A DNA stretch of 64,000 nt from Pseudomonas ceruminis (GTDB taxonomy: Bacteria; Pseudomonadota; Gammaproteobacteria; Pseudomonadales; Pseudomonadaceae). A model generated the notes under the pieces. The model worked only from the letters and a program-made list of their open reading frames with translations. It was not told the DNA's origin and ran no database searches. A program made the position numbers and the translations under genes. The stretch covers positions 1 to 64,000 of the forward strand of contig NZ_BQHW01000014.1 of NCBI RefSeq assembly GCF_021602025.1. The letters run 5' to 3'. Shown in pieces: positions 25,746 through 36,718 of this stretch; within the stretch, counting starts at the first letter, position 1; each line of letters begins with the position of its first letter.

Positions 25746-28023
25746 AGAGCGTCTTGTTGGCCCCAGGCCCGATCATCCGCGCCAGGCCGAGGTTCTTCAA
25801 CGCCAGTTGCAACGAGCTGTGGATAACCTGCGGGTTGTCATGGGTCATGGCCTCGGCCAGCAGATCCTTGGCCTTGCTCATGTTGATCTGACGCAGCATC
25901 CATTTCACCTTGGGCAGGTTGGTGGCGTTCATGGACAAGCTGTCGAAGCCCATCGCCATCAGCAGGATGGCCGCGGCCGGGTCGCCGGCCATCTCACCGC
26001 AGATGCTGACCGGCTTGCCTTCGCCATGGGCGTCGCGCACCACGGTATACAAGGCCTGCAGCACCGCCGGATGCAGGTAGTCGTAGAGGTCGGCGACCCG
26101 CGGGTTGTTGCGGTCCACCGCCAGCAGATACTGGGTCAGGTCATTGGAGCCGACCGACAGGAAGTCCACCTGCCGCGCCAGTTCCTTGGTTTGGTAGACC
26201 GCCGCAGGGATCTCGACCATCACGCCAACCGGCGGCATCGGCACGTCGGTGCCTTCGTCGCGCACCTCGCCCCAGGCGCGGTGGATCAGGTGCAGCGCCT
26301 CCTCCAGCTCGTGAATGCCAGAAATCATCGGCAACAGGATACGCAGGTTGTTCAGCCCCTCGCTGGCCTTGAGCATGGCGCGGGTCTGAACCAGGAAAAT
26401 CTCCGGGTGGTCGAGTGTCACGCGGATACCACGCCAACCCAGGAACGGGTTCTCTTCCTTGATCGGGAAGTAGGACAACGCCTTGTCACCGCCGATGTCG
26501 AGCGTACGCATGGTCACGGGCAGCGGGTGAAAGGCCGCCAACTGCTCGCGGTAGATCGCCAACTGCTCTTTCTCGCTGGGGAAACGCTGGTTGATCATGA
26601 AGGGCACTTCGGTGCGGTACAGGCCAACACCTTCGGCGCCACGCTGCTGGGCACGGGCCACATCGGCGAGCAGGCCGGTGTTGACCCACAGTGGCATACG
26701 GTGGCCATCGGGGGTGACGCAAGGCAGTTCGCGCAGTGCATCAAGGCCCTGGGCGAGCTGGCGTTCCTCTTCCACCACTTCGCTGTACTGCTTGCGCAGC
26801 ACTTCGCTGGGGTTGGTGAACACCTCGCCCTTGTAGCCATCGACGATCATTTCGATGCCGTCGACCTTGGAATACGGCAGGTCGACCAGGCCCATCACCG
26901 TCGGAATACCCATGGCGCGGGCCAGGATGGCAACGTGGGAGTTGCCCGAACCCAGCACCGAGACCAGCCCCACTAGCTTGCCTTCCGGCACCTCGCCGAG
27001 CATGGCCGGGGTCAGCTCCTCGCTGACCAGGATCGTATTGTCGGCGTACACCAGCGATTGCGAACGGGCTTGCTGCAGGTAGGCCAACAGACGCCGGCCC
27101 AGGTCCTTGACGTCCGAGGCACGCTCGCGCAGGTAATCGTCGTCCATCAGCTCGAAGCGGTTGACGTGCTCGCCAACCACCTGGCGCAGGGCGCCCTGAG
27201 CCCACTGCCCGGTCTTGATGACTTCGGTCACCTCGCCGCCCAGGGCCGCGTCTTCGAGCATCATCAGGTATACGTCGAACAGCGCGCGCTCTTCCGGGCG
27301 CAGCTGGGTAGCCAGCTTGGCCGAGAGCTTGCGCATGTCGGCGCGCACACCTTCGAGGGCGTTGTGGAACAACCTGAGTTCGGCGTCGATATCATCGACC
27401 GCCTTGTCCGGCACCACCTCGAGGTCGGCCGGTGGCAGCATGACCACGGCCCGCCCGACCGCAGCGCCCGGCGAGCCTGGAACGCCGACGAAGCGCGCTT
27501 CCTGGATACCCTTGCCCTGGCGGCCCAGGCCCCGGATCGAGCCGGTCGCCTCGGCATGGGCGATAACCCCGGCAAGCTGGGCGCTCATGGTCACCAGGAA
27601 GGCTTCTTCTCCCTCGTCGAACTGGCGGCGTTCCTTTTGCTGAATGACCAGTACGCCCACCACACGGCGGTGGTGGATGATCGGCGCGCCGAGGAATGAT
27701 GCGAATTTCTCTTCGCCGGTTTCGGCGAAATAGCGATAACGCGGGTGATCGGCAGCGTTTTCCAGGTTGAGCGGTTCTTCCCGGGTACCCACCAGGCCGA
27801 CCAGGCCCTCGTTGGGGGCCATGCTGACCTTGCCGATGGAACGCTTGTTCAGGCCTTCGGTGGCCATGAGCACGAAACGGTTGGTTTCCGGGTCGAGCAG
27901 GTAGACCGAGCAGACCTGGCTGCCCATGGCTTCCTTGACGCGCAAGACGATGATCCCCAACGCCGTCTTGAGATCTTTGGCGGAGTTCACTTCCTGGACG
28001 ATCTTGCGCAGCGTATTGAGCAT
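25744..28023 (-). CDS. ptsP: PEP-protein phosphotransferase PtsP (EI-Ntr)
   Basis: PtsP is enzyme I of the nitrogen phosphotransferase system; it takes phosphate from PEP and passes it to NPr and EIIA-Ntr. The 759-residue protein has a GAF sensor domain at about residues 1-160, the enzyme I N-domain and swivelling domain with the active His in GSGNSHVAILARAMGIPTV, and the PEP-binding TIM barrel with GLYRTEVPFM, GGDKALSYF and SVGSNDLTQYLLAVDRNN. It lies 22 bp downstream of rppH in the same direction. Confidence 0.96.
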   Translation of the reverse strand: MLNTLRKIVQEVNSAKDLKTALGIIVLRVKEAMGSQVCSVYLLDPETNRFVLMATEGLNKRSIGKVSMAPNEGLVGLVGTREEPLNLENAADHPRYRYFAETGEEKFASFLGAPIIHHRRVVGVLVIQQKERRQFDEGEEAFLVTMSAQLAGVIAHAEATGSIRGLGRQGKGIQEARFVGVPGSPGAAVGRAVVMLPPADLEVVPDKAVDDIDAELRLFHNALEGVRADMRKLSAKLATQLRPEERALFDVYLMMLEDAALGGEVTEVIKTGQWAQGALRQVVGEHVNRFELMDDDYLRERASDVKDLGRRLLAYLQQARSQSLVYADNTILVSEELTPAMLGEVPEGKLVGLVSVLGSGNSHVAILARAMGIPTVMGLVDLPYSKVDGIEMIVDGYKGEVFTNPSEVLRKQYSEVVEEERQLAQGLDALRELPCVTPDGHRMPLWVNTGLLADVARAQQRGAEGVGLYRTEVPFMINQRFPSEKEQLAIYREQLAAFHPLPVTMRTLDIGGDKALSYFPIKEENPFLGWRGIRVTLDHPEIFLVQTRAMLKASEGLNNLRILLPMISGIHELEEALHLIHRAWGEVRDEGTDVPMPPVGVMVEIPAAVYQTKELARQVDFLSVGSNDLTQYLLAVDRNNPRVADLYDYLHPAVLQALYTVVRDAHGEGKPVSICGEMAGDPAAAILLMAMGFDSLSMNATNLPKVKWMLRQINMSKAKDLLAEAMTHDNPQVIHSSLQLALKNLGLARMIGPGANKTL

Positions 28024-28045
28024 GGCTCGGGGTCGAACTCCGTCG

Positions 28046-28525
28046 TCAGTCGCGCGTCAGCAGACGCGGTGCTAGCTCTTTCAGGGCGCGGCGGTAGACT
28101 TCGCGCTTGAATGTCACCACCTGGCCCAGCGGGTACCAATAGCTGACCCAGCGCCAGCCGTCGAATTCGGGCTTGCCGGTCAGGTCCATCCGCACCCGTT
28201 GTTCATTGCTCACCAGGCGCAGCAAAAACCACTTCTGCTTCTGGCCGATGCACAGCGGTTGGCTGTGGGTACGTACCAGTCGCTGGGGTAAACGATAACG
28301 CAACCAGCCGCGGGTGCAGGCAAGAATTTCCACATCGTCGCGTTCAAGGCCAACTTCTTCGTTCAGCTCGCGGTACAGGGCATCTTCCGGCGTCTCGTCA
28401 GGGTTGATACCACCCTGCGGGAATTGCCAGGCATCCTGGTTGATCCGCCGAGCCCATAGCACCTGCCCGGCATCATTCGTAAGAATGATCCCGACATTGG
28501 GGCGAAAACCATCCGGGTCGATCAC
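28046..28525 (-). CDS. rppH: RNA pyrophosphohydrolase RppH
   Basis: RppH removes pyrophosphate from 5'-triphosphate RNA ends and starts mRNA decay. From the GTG at 28525 the 159-residue protein begins [15 protein letters not shown] as in orthologues. The Nudix box [20 protein letters not shown] and following VGLE lies at about residues 37-60, and [10 protein letters not shown] near the C-terminus is also conserved. A longer open frame starting upstream is not favoured. It forms the usual pair with ptsP. Confidence 0.95.
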   Translation of the reverse strand: MIDPDGFRPNVGIILTNDAGQVLWARRINQDAWQFPQGGINPDETPEDALYRELNEEVGLERDDVEILACTRGWLRYRLPQRLVRTHSQPLCIGQKQKWFLLRLVSNEQRVRMDLTGKPEFDGWRWVSYWYPLGQVVTFKREVYRRALKELAPRLLTRD

Positions 28526-28666
28526 GGCAGCAACCTCGCAAACGCATGTCACCGCATTGTTCCACAAAGCCTGCGAGCGCAGCAACGCGCCTGCCAAGCT
28601 TATGTGCAGCAAGCTGAAAACTACGTATTCTGCGGGCCTACCCTGTAGCTGATGCGAGTGACCGCA

Positions 28667-29323
28667 ATGCGCCTGGCTTTATTCGACCTGGACAATACCC
28701 TCCTCGGTGGCGACAGCGACCATGCCTGGGGTGACTACCTGTGCGAGCGGGGCATCCTTGACCCTGTCGCCTACAAGCAACGCAACGATGCCTTCTATCA
28801 GGACTACCTGAACGGCACCTTAGACCTGCAGGCCTACCTGGCCTTTTCCATGGAGATCTTCGCAGCCACCGAGCCTGCACAGCTCGACCAGTGGCACCGC
28901 GAGTTCATGCGTGACTGCATCGAACCGATGATCCTGCCCAAGGCCCTGGCCTTGCTCCAGCAGCACCGGGAAGCGGGTGACCAGTTGGTGATCATCACCG
29001 CCACCAACCGCTTCGTTACTGCGCCGATTGCCCGCCGCCTGGGTGTGCGCACCCTGCTGGCGACCGAGTGCGAAATGCGCGAGGGCCGTTACACCGGCCG
29101 CAGTACCGATATACCGTGTTTCCGTGAAGGCAAGGTGACGAGGCTGGAGCGGTGGATGCTGGAGAACGGGTTCGATCTGCAAGACAGCTACTTCTATAGC
29201 GACTCGATGAATGACCTGCCGTTGCTTCAGCGGGTTGCGCACGCGGTGGCGGTGGACCCGGACCCTAACCTGCAGGCCGAAGCGCAGCGGCGCGGTTGGC
29301 CGGTGATTTCGCTGAGGGATTGA
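28667..29323 (+). CDS. HAD-IB phosphatase (SerB/CicA-like)
   Basis: The 218-residue product carries HAD motif I as [14 protein letters not shown] at the start, motif II as [13 protein letters not shown] near residue 108, and motif IV as [16 protein letters not shown] near residue 180. The subclass IB HAD-phosphatase pattern matches small phosphatases adjacent to rppH in pseudomonads. Substrate is unknown; phosphoserine-like or phosphocholine substrates are possible. ATG 28667 is chosen because motif I then begins at once; a TTG or other start upstream cannot be excluded. Confidence 0.88.
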   Translation: MRLALFDLDNTLLGGDSDHAWGDYLCERGILDPVAYKQRNDAFYQDYLNGTLDLQAYLAFSMEIFAATEPAQLDQWHREFMRDCIEPMILPKALALLQQHREAGDQLVIITATNRFVTAPIARRLGVRTLLATECEMREGRYTGRSTDIPCFREGKVTRLERWMLENGFDLQDSYFYSDSMNDLPLLQRVAHAVAVDPDPNLQAEAQRRGWPVISLRD

Positions 29324-29343
29324 CATCGCTTGGCCCCAGCGTC

Positions 29344-29397
29344 GCCAAGCCAGTCGCCACCCAGAGGGCTGCACAGCCCTGTGGGCGCCGGCTTGGC
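29344..29397. repeat. REP-like nested inverted repeat
   Basis: GCCAAGC (29344-29350) pairs with GCTTGGC (29391-29397), and inside it AGGGCTGCACAGCCCT (29365-29380) forms its own hairpin. It lies between convergent genes and may act as a bidirectional terminator. Confidence 0.5.
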
Positions 29398-29427
29398 AGT
29401 GCTGGGCTGCAGCGCACCCCACGTCAC

Positions 29428-29853
29428 CTAGACCGGCTTGGCGCCCATCAAGCCGGCAATGGACAGAAAGCAAACCCCGCTGAACACCGCCAGCGCCAAG
29501 GTAAAGCGCAAGCCCACCACCTCGGCCTTGCGCAAACGGTTCAGCCGCACCAGCAGCCACCACACCGCGAACGCGCCAAGCGTGTAGATGACGCTGGAGG
29601 CCAATACCCAGGTCTGCCCCAGCGGCCAGCCAATCAGGTGCACCAGCCACCAGCCGGTAAACGGCATGCTCAGCAGGCACACGCCCATCACCAGCCAGAT
29701 GAATAGCAAAGGCCGGCGCAGCAACTTGCGATAGGCATCGGCGTCACCTTGCCTGCGGGCGCGCACGGTCCAGATCGCCAAACCCAGCGCGCCTAGCAGC
29801 AACAGCACGGTGGCGAGGATGTGCAGGGTCTTGAGCGTGGTCAGATGTTCCAT
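29428..29853 (-). CDS. DUF2269-family membrane protein
   Basis: The 141-residue product has four hydrophobic helices (about residues 10-27, 48-70, 78-100 and 115-135) and the family-typical start with TLKTLHILATVLLLLGA. DUF2269 proteins are integral membrane proteins of unknown function. It stands between a HAD phosphatase gene and ilvA. Confidence 0.78.
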   Translation of the reverse strand: MEHLTTLKTLHILATVLLLLGALGLAIWTVRARRQGDADAYRKLLRRPLLFIWLVMGVCLLSMPFTGWWLVHLIGWPLGQTWVLASSVIYTLGAFAVWWLLVRLNRLRKAEVVGLRFTLALAVFSGVCFLSIAGLMGAKPV

Positions 29854-29935
29854 CGATCTTGTCCTTCAGCAAACCATTCGCGTCGGCTCATTCGCGGGCG
29901 ACCCCGCGAAGCGCCATCCACCCTAGCGTAGCCGC

Positions 29936-31450
<1,515 letters not shown>

Positions 31451-31584
31451 CGGGAAAGCATCACTGGCCGCGGGACAAGGGCTGCGAGTCTACCCCAGCG
31501 CTACGTCGGGCGACCACAGCAAAGCCGCCCGAGCCGTTATACTAGGCTCCTTTGACTATCGCCCTGCCCCTTTCCGGAGCCCGC

Positions 31585-32259
31585 ATGACCCAGGACCAAC
31601 TCAAACAGGCCGTCGCCCAGGCCGCTGTCGACTTCATTCTGCCCAAGCTGGATGAAAAGAGCGTCGTCGGCGTCGGTACCGGTTCGACCGCCAACTTCTT
31701 CATTGACGCCCTGGCCCAGCACAAGACCGCCTTCGACGGCGCGGTCGCCAGCTCCGAGGCCACTGCCCAGCGTCTGAAGGGCCACGGCATCCCGGTCTAC
31801 GAGCTGAACAGCGTCAGCGAGCTGGAATTCTACGTCGACGGTGCTGACGAAAGCGACGCGCACCTGAATCTGATCAAAGGCGGCGGCGCGGCCCTGACCC
31901 GCGAGAAGATCGTCGCGGCCGTGGCCAAGACTTTCATCTGCATCGCCGACGCCAGCAAGCTGGTACCGGTGCTGGGCGCCTTCCCGTTGCCGGTCGAGGT
32001 GATCCCGATGGCCCGTAGCCATGTGGCGCGTCAACTGGTCAAGCTGGGCGGCGATCCGGTTTACCGTGAAGGGGTGGTGACCGACAACGGCAACGTAATC
32101 TTGGACGTGTACAACCTGCAGATCACCAACCCGGTGGAGCTGGAAGCGCAGATCAATGCGATCGTCGGCGTGGTGACCAATGGCCTGTTTGCGGCGCGGC
32201 CCGCGGACCTGCTGCTGCTAGGCACCTCGGACGGCGTGAAGAGCCTCAAGGCCGAGTGA
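31585..32259 (+). CDS. rpiA: Ribose-5-phosphate isomerase A
   Basis: RpiA interconverts ribose 5-phosphate and ribulose 5-phosphate in the pentose phosphate pathway. The 224-residue product has [15 protein letters not shown] near residue 27, the active-site DGADESD near 85, and [12 protein letters not shown] near 98. ATG 31585 with a preceding GGAG is chosen over an upstream frame. A TATACT box at about 31536 may be its promoter -10. Confidence 0.96.
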   Translation: MTQDQLKQAVAQAAVDFILPKLDEKSVVGVGTGSTANFFIDALAQHKTAFDGAVASSEATAQRLKGHGIPVYELNSVSELEFYVDGADESDAHLNLIKGGGAALTREKIVAAVAKTFICIADASKLVPVLGAFPLPVEVIPMARSHVARQLVKLGGDPVYREGVVTDNGNVILDVYNLQITNPVELEAQINAIVGVVTNGLFAARPADLLLLGTSDGVKSLKAE

Positions 32260-32265
32260 CGCCAT

Positions 32266-32352
32266 TCGCGAGCGATTCCGCTCCCACAAGCGCTGCCCCC
32301 TTTTCAGCCCCAGGGGTGTAACTGTGGGTGCGGGCTCGCCCTGCGAAGCGGC
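32266..32352. repeat. REP-like inverted pair after rpiA
   Basis: CGCGAGCGATTCCGCTCCCACA on one side is mirrored by TGTGGGTGCGGGCTCGC on the other. Such GC-rich hairpin pairs are frequent intergenic elements of P. putida-group genomes. It lies between convergent genes. Confidence 0.55.
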
Positions 32353-32364
32353 CCTCACACTCCG

Positions 32365-33267
32365 TCAATCAGCCGGCTGCTTGAACACATAAAACAGGTT
32401 CGGCTCGCTGACCAGATAAATGGTCCCCGCCTCATCCATCGCGATCCCCTCAGCCTGCGGCACTGTCGCCTTCAACCCCTGAAACCCCTTGCGCAACGAC
32501 AAGGTACTCAGCGGCCTGCCCTTCACATCCAGCTCCAGCACCAACCGCGATTCATCCGATAACGCCAGCAGATGCCCACTGCGCTCATCGAACTGCAGGC
32601 TCGACAGGTCACGCACGAACAACCGCGCATCACGCTTGCGGTCCTGCACTACGTGCACCGCGTAGGGCTGGCCAGGGTTTTCATGGGGGAAGCCATGCAC
32701 CTCGTAGATCAACATCGGGTCGCGCTCCTTGGCCACGAACAGGCGCTTGCCCGCCGAGTCGTAGGCCAGACCTTCGAAACCTTTGTTGCCGTTCAGGCCG
32801 ATGCCCAGGGTCAACTGCTCGGCATCACCGGCATCGAGGAACGGCGTATCGTCTTCCAGGTGCACCCGGATCAGACGCTGCTGACGCTCATCGGTGATCA
32901 CATAGCTGTTGGGGCCAACGTACTCCACGGCTTCCGGGTCACCGAACCCCGTCAGGGGTATGCGCCGCAGGATGCGCCCGTCCAGTGACAGCTCGATCAG
33001 CTCCGAGCGGGCATTGGTGACCGTGAAGAGGGTCTTGCGGTCGGGGTCGTAGGTGAGGGCCGAAATATCGTCATCCAGCCCCGTCACGGGCTGCGCCTCG
33101 ACCACTACCCGATAACGGTCCAGGCCGATGCTCTGTTCTGCCGGCTGCCACCAGCGCTTGAGGTTGAACCAGCCGCGCTCGAACAGGCGGAACTCCTGAC
33201 CGAACAGGCCCAGCACCAGCAACCCGGCCAGGGCCAGAAGCAGTGGCAGACGAACAAAACGACGCAT
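32365..33267 (-). CDS. SdiA-regulated domain protein (first paralogue)
   Basis: The 300-residue protein starts with a membrane anchor (LPLLLALAGLLVLGLFG) and continues as a beta-propeller-like extracytoplasmic domain with repeated strands such as LTYDPDRKTLFTVTNARSELIEL and NKGFEGLAYDSAGKRLFVAKE. This is the SdiA-regulated (YjiK-like) family of unknown function. Its neighbour at 33355 is a clear paralogue in tandem. Confidence 0.85.
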   Translation of the reverse strand: MRRFVRLPLLLALAGLLVLGLFGQEFRLFERGWFNLKRWWQPAEQSIGLDRYRVVVEAQPVTGLDDDISALTYDPDRKTLFTVTNARSELIELSLDGRILRRIPLTGFGDPEAVEYVGPNSYVITDERQQRLIRVHLEDDTPFLDAGDAEQLTLGIGLNGNKGFEGLAYDSAGKRLFVAKERDPMLIYEVHGFPHENPGQPYAVHVVQDRKRDARLFVRDLSSLQFDERSGHLLALSDESRLVLELDVKGRPLSTLSLRKGFQGLKATVPQAEGIAMDEAGTIYLVSEPNLFYVFKQPAD

Positions 33268-33354
33268 GACGGAAGACTCGACGTGAGGAGGGCGAATCTA
33301 ACCACGACTGACTGAAATGAAGCTTAATGCCAGCGTCCGAACAACCTGATAGTG

Positions 33355-34278
33355 CTACGGATTCTTCTTGAAACGATAGAACAGCGCAGGCTCGCTGACC
33401 ATGTACAGGTTGCCCTGGTCATCCATGGTCACTCCCTCGGCGCGCGGAATAGTGCTTTTCAGGCCATTGAAGCCACCCAGCAACGTCATGAAGCTGACCT
33501 GCTGCCCTTGTTCGTCCAGCTCCAGCAACAGGTTGGAGTCCGCCGACAGCACCAGCAGGTGGCCGGTACGCGGGTCGACGCTCAATGCCGAGAGGTTGCG
33601 CAGGTCGAGTTCGTCATTGGCCAACGCCTGCTTGCCACCCGTGAGCGGGGCGCGGCCATCGGTGTTCCAGGTGTACAGCTTCGGCGGGCGCTCTTCGCCA
33701 ATCACCAGGCGCTGGCGCATGGGGTCCCAGGCGATGGCCTCGAAGCCTTTGTTGCTCTTCACCGACTGCCCCAAGTCGTGGCTGACGAAGTCCGCATGGT
33801 TCAGCGACCGGGTATGCGCATCCACCTTGACCACGGTCAGGTCGTGCAGGCGCTCATCGGTGATGGCCAGTTGGCCATCCTCCAGCACGGCTACGCCCTC
33901 GGGGTTGTTCCAGCCCACGAGGGGGATCTGCCTCAGCACATCGCCATCAAGGCTCAGTTCGACCAGGAAAGGGTTCTTGCCCATGACGACGAACAATGTA
34001 CGGGTCTGCGGGTTGAACGCTACGTCCGAGGCTTCGTCATCGGCCATGCCCGGCAGCGGCTTGGCATCGATATCGACTTGATAGTCCGGTAGCCACACGC
34101 TCTCGCTACGCTCGGCGCTGCTTTCAAAGCCTTCCTTTATCCACAGCAGGCCACGGTCATCCCAGTGCATGGCCACCGCCACGCCATAACCGATCACCGC
34201 CGCCACGGCGAGGCCGAAGGGCCAACGCAGGTAGAAGCGGCGCTTGGGTGATGCTGGGACGGTGGAAGGAGATGGCAT
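33355..34278 (-). CDS. SdiA-regulated domain protein (second paralogue)
   Basis: The 307-residue protein has the same plan as the downstream copy: an N-terminal membrane anchor (about residues 16-36) and repeated propeller strands, with matching NPQTRTLFVVMGKNPFLVELS, GWNNPEGVAVLEDGQLAITDE and SNKGFEAIAWDP segments. The two genes are 87 bp apart on the same strand and look like a tandem duplication. Function is unknown; envelope location is inferred from the anchor. Confidence 0.85.
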   Translation of the reverse strand: MPSPSTVPASPKRRFYLRWPFGLAVAAVIGYGVAVAMHWDDRGLLWIKEGFESSAERSESVWLPDYQVDIDAKPLPGMADDEASDVAFNPQTRTLFVVMGKNPFLVELSLDGDVLRQIPLVGWNNPEGVAVLEDGQLAITDERLHDLTVVKVDAHTRSLNHADFVSHDLGQSVKSNKGFEAIAWDPMRQRLVIGEERPPKLYTWNTDGRAPLTGGKQALANDELDLRNLSALSVDPRTGHLLVLSADSNLLLELDEQGQQVSFMTLLGGFNGLKSTIPRAEGVTMDDQGNLYMVSEPALFYRFKKNP

Positions 34279-34360
34279 GCAGGAGGTTCCCGAGGAAATT
34301 GCTGAGACTCGCGCATTATCCGGATGGGTTGTGAAAAAACAGTAAAGCGCTCAAGCGCTT

Positions 34361-34437
34361 CGCGGGTAAATCCGTCCCACAGGTACCACGGTGCCTTCAA
34401 GCGCAGCGCAGTATCGGGGCGAGCGAATTTACCCGCG
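34361..34437. repeat. REP-like inverted pair
   Basis: CGCGGGTAAAT at 34361-34371 is mirrored by AATTTACCCGCG ending at 34437. It fills the gap between the fumarylacetoacetase-like gene and the second SdiA-regulated gene. Confidence 0.55.
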
Positions 34438-34459
34438 TTGCGGGCGACGCGGTCTCAGC

Positions 34460-35125
34460 TCAGAGTACGCGGCTTTCGAAGCGGCTCGCGCCGGGCAGTT
34501 CCAGTACCAGCTCATCGCCCACGGTGAACGGGCCAACGCCGGCAGGGGTGCCGGTGAGGATCACATCGCCCGCCTGCAGCGAGAAATGCGCTGCAATGTA
34601 CTGAATCATCGGCACGATCGGGTTCAGCATCATCGCGCTGTTGCCGTCCTGGCGCACTTGGCCGTTGACCGTCAGGCGCACCGGTATGTCGGTCACGTCT
34701 TCGAAGCTGGCAGGCGACACGAACGGCGGCAATACGCAGGCACCGTCAAAGCACTTGGCCAGCTCCCACGGCAGGCCCTTCTCTTTCAGCTTGGCCTGCA
34801 CGTCGCGCAGGGTCAGGTCCAGCGCCGGGGCATAACCGGAAATGGCATCGAGCACCTCTTCCTCGCTCGGATGGGTCGACAGCGGCTTGCCCAGCAGCAC
34901 GGCAATCTCGGCCTCATAGTGCACCGAACCACGCTCGACCGGGATCTTGAAGCCGCCTTCGGCCGGCACCACGCAACTGCCCGGCTTGATGAACAGCAGC
35001 GGCTCGCTGGGAATGGGGTTGTTCAGTTCCTTGGCATGCTCGGCATAGTTACGGCCAATGCACACCACCTTGCCCAACGGGTAGTGGATACGCGTGCCGT
35101 CTACGTACTGGTGCTGGTAACTCAT
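34460..35125 (-). CDS. Fumarylacetoacetate hydrolase-family protein
   Basis: The 221-residue enzyme has the family fold, with IGRNYAEHAKELNNP near residue 23, the metal ligands in HYEAEIAVLLGK near 71, and DVILTGTPAGVGPF near 190. Members act as acylpyruvases, oxaloacetate decarboxylases or fumarylpyruvate hydrolases; the size and YcgM-like features favour a short acylpyruvate hydrolase. GAGGAG precedes the start. It is 24 bp downstream of the FAD oxidoreductase gene and may share an operon with it. Confidence 0.87.
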   Translation of the reverse strand: MSYQHQYVDGTRIHYPLGKVVCIGRNYAEHAKELNNPIPSEPLLFIKPGSCVVPAEGGFKIPVERGSVHYEAEIAVLLGKPLSTHPSEEEVLDAISGYAPALDLTLRDVQAKLKEKGLPWELAKCFDGACVLPPFVSPASFEDVTDIPVRLTVNGQVRQDGNSAMMLNPIVPMIQYIAAHFSLQAGDVILTGTPAGVGPFTVGDELVLELPGASRFESRVL

Positions 35126-35149
35126 GGCCGACTCCTCTGATCACTGCTT

Positions 35150-36547
35150 TTATTCAGGAGCGAAGATCTTACCCGGATTCATGATGCCGTTAGGGTCGAA
35201 GACGGCCTTAATTGCCTTCATGCAGGCAATTTCATCTGCCGAGCGGCTGTAACCCAGGTAGTCGCGCTTGGTCATGCCCACGCCGTGCTCGGCTGAGATC
35301 GAGCCGTTGTAGCGCTGGACGATCTCGAACACCCATTTGTTGACCTTGGCGCACGAGGCAAAGAAATCATCCTTGCTCATGTGATCGGGCTTGAGGATGT
35401 TCAGGTGCAGGTTGCCGTCGCCGATGTGGCCGTACCAGACCACTTCGTAGTCCGGGTAGTGCGTGTTCACGATGGCGTCGATGTCGCGCAGGAACGCCGG
35501 CACCTTGGAAACAGTGACGGAGATGTCATTCTTGTAAGGCGTCCAGTGGGAAATGGTTTCCGACAGGTACTCACGCAGCTTCCACAGGTTTTTCAGCTGG
35601 GTTTCGCTCTGGCTCATCACCCCGTCCAGCACCCAGCCCTGTTCGACACAGTGCTCGAAGGTGGCCAACGCTTCATTGGCCACCGCCTCGGTACTGGCCT
35701 CGAACTCCAGCAAGGCATAGAACGGGCAGTCGGTAGCGAAGGGCGAGGGCACGTCGCCTCGGGCCATGATCTTGGCCAGGCCCTTGTCGGAGAAGAACTC
35801 GAATGCAGTCAGGTCGAGCTTGCCCTGAAACGCATGCAGCACCGGCATGATCGAATCGAAATCCGGCGTGCCCAACACCATTGCAGTGAGGTTGCGCGGG
35901 GCACGGTCCAGGCGCATGGTCGCTTCGACCACGAAGCCCAGGGTGCCTTCGGCCCCAATGAACAACTGGCGCAGGTCGTAGCCGGTGGCGTTCTTGATCA
36001 GGTCTTTATTGAGCTCGAGCAGCTCGCCTTTACCGGTGACCACCTTCAGGCCGGCCACCCAGTTGCGGGTCATGCCGTAGCGAATCACCTTGATGCCCCC
36101 GGCATTGGTGCCGATGTTGCCGCCAATCTGACTGGAGCCGCTGGAGGCGAAATCCACGGGGTAATACAGCCCCTGCTCTTCGGCGAACGTCTGCAACTGG
36201 CGCGTGATGACGCCGGGCTGGCAGACCACGGTGCGGTCGAAGGCATTGAAGCCAAGAATCTGGTTCATGTAGTCAAAGGCCACGACCACCTCGCCGTTGG
36301 CCGCCACGGCACCCGCGGACAGCCCGGTACGGCCCCCGGAAGGCACCAGCGCAACCTGATGGCGATTGGCCCACCCCACGATGGCCTGCACCTGCTCGAT
36401 GCTCCTGGGGAACACAATGGCGGTGGGCGCCGGCGGATAGTGCTTGGTCCAGTCCTTGCCATAGGCCTCCAGGGAAGCCGCGTCAGTCAGGACCTTGCCA
36501 GGGTCGACCAACGTCATCAGTTCATCAATTACCGCGGGGTGGGTCAT
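35150..36547 (-). CDS. FAD-linked 2-hydroxyacid dehydrogenase (GlcD/D-2HGDH type)
   Basis: The product of about 465 residues has the PCMH-type FAD domain (VPSGGRTGLSAGAVA, then FASSGSSQIGGNIGTNAGG) and the C-terminal oxidase domain with GHIGDGNLHLNIL and SAEHGVGMTKRDYLGYSR. Its place directly divergent from serA fits D-2-hydroxyglutarate dehydrogenase, which recycles the by-product of SerA (inference from context). ATG 36547 (MTHPAVIDEL) is preferred; ATG 36571 is possible. Confidence 0.88.
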   Translation of the reverse strand: MTHPAVIDELMTLVDPGKVLTDAASLEAYGKDWTKHYPPAPTAIVFPRSIEQVQAIVGWANRHQVALVPSGGRTGLSAGAVAANGEVVVAFDYMNQILGFNAFDRTVVCQPGVITRQLQTFAEEQGLYYPVDFASSGSSQIGGNIGTNAGGIKVIRYGMTRNWVAGLKVVTGKGELLELNKDLIKNATGYDLRQLFIGAEGTLGFVVEATMRLDRAPRNLTAMVLGTPDFDSIMPVLHAFQGKLDLTAFEFFSDKGLAKIMARGDVPSPFATDCPFYALLEFEASTEAVANEALATFEHCVEQGWVLDGVMSQSETQLKNLWKLREYLSETISHWTPYKNDISVTVSKVPAFLRDIDAIVNTHYPDYEVVWYGHIGDGNLHLNILKPDHMSKDDFFASCAKVNKWVFEIVQRYNGSISAEHGVGMTKRDYLGYSRSADEIACMKAIKAVFDPNGIMNPGKIFAPE

Positions 36548-36718
36548 CGCTGGAACTCTCGACTTATTCATAGTCACCCTGAGCACTCTTCACCTGTCGG
36601 GATAAGCTCAGATTGTGTCGCGTATGCTAGCATAGCGCTCCCGCTGTTCATGCTAAGGCCGACGCCGCGCCTAGCATCACTCCTCGCCATTTTTTCTCCG
36701 GGATACAGGTTTACGCAG

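Noticed and set aside
25645-26976. 443-codon plus-strand frame
   Set aside because: Antisense to ptsP; rich in His, Gln and Arg as expected for a shadow of a GC-rich gene.
35381-36718. Upstream half of an 855-codon frame ending with serA
   Set aside because: The part before 36719 is antisense to the FAD dehydrogenase gene; serA starts at 36719 with its normal N-terminus.
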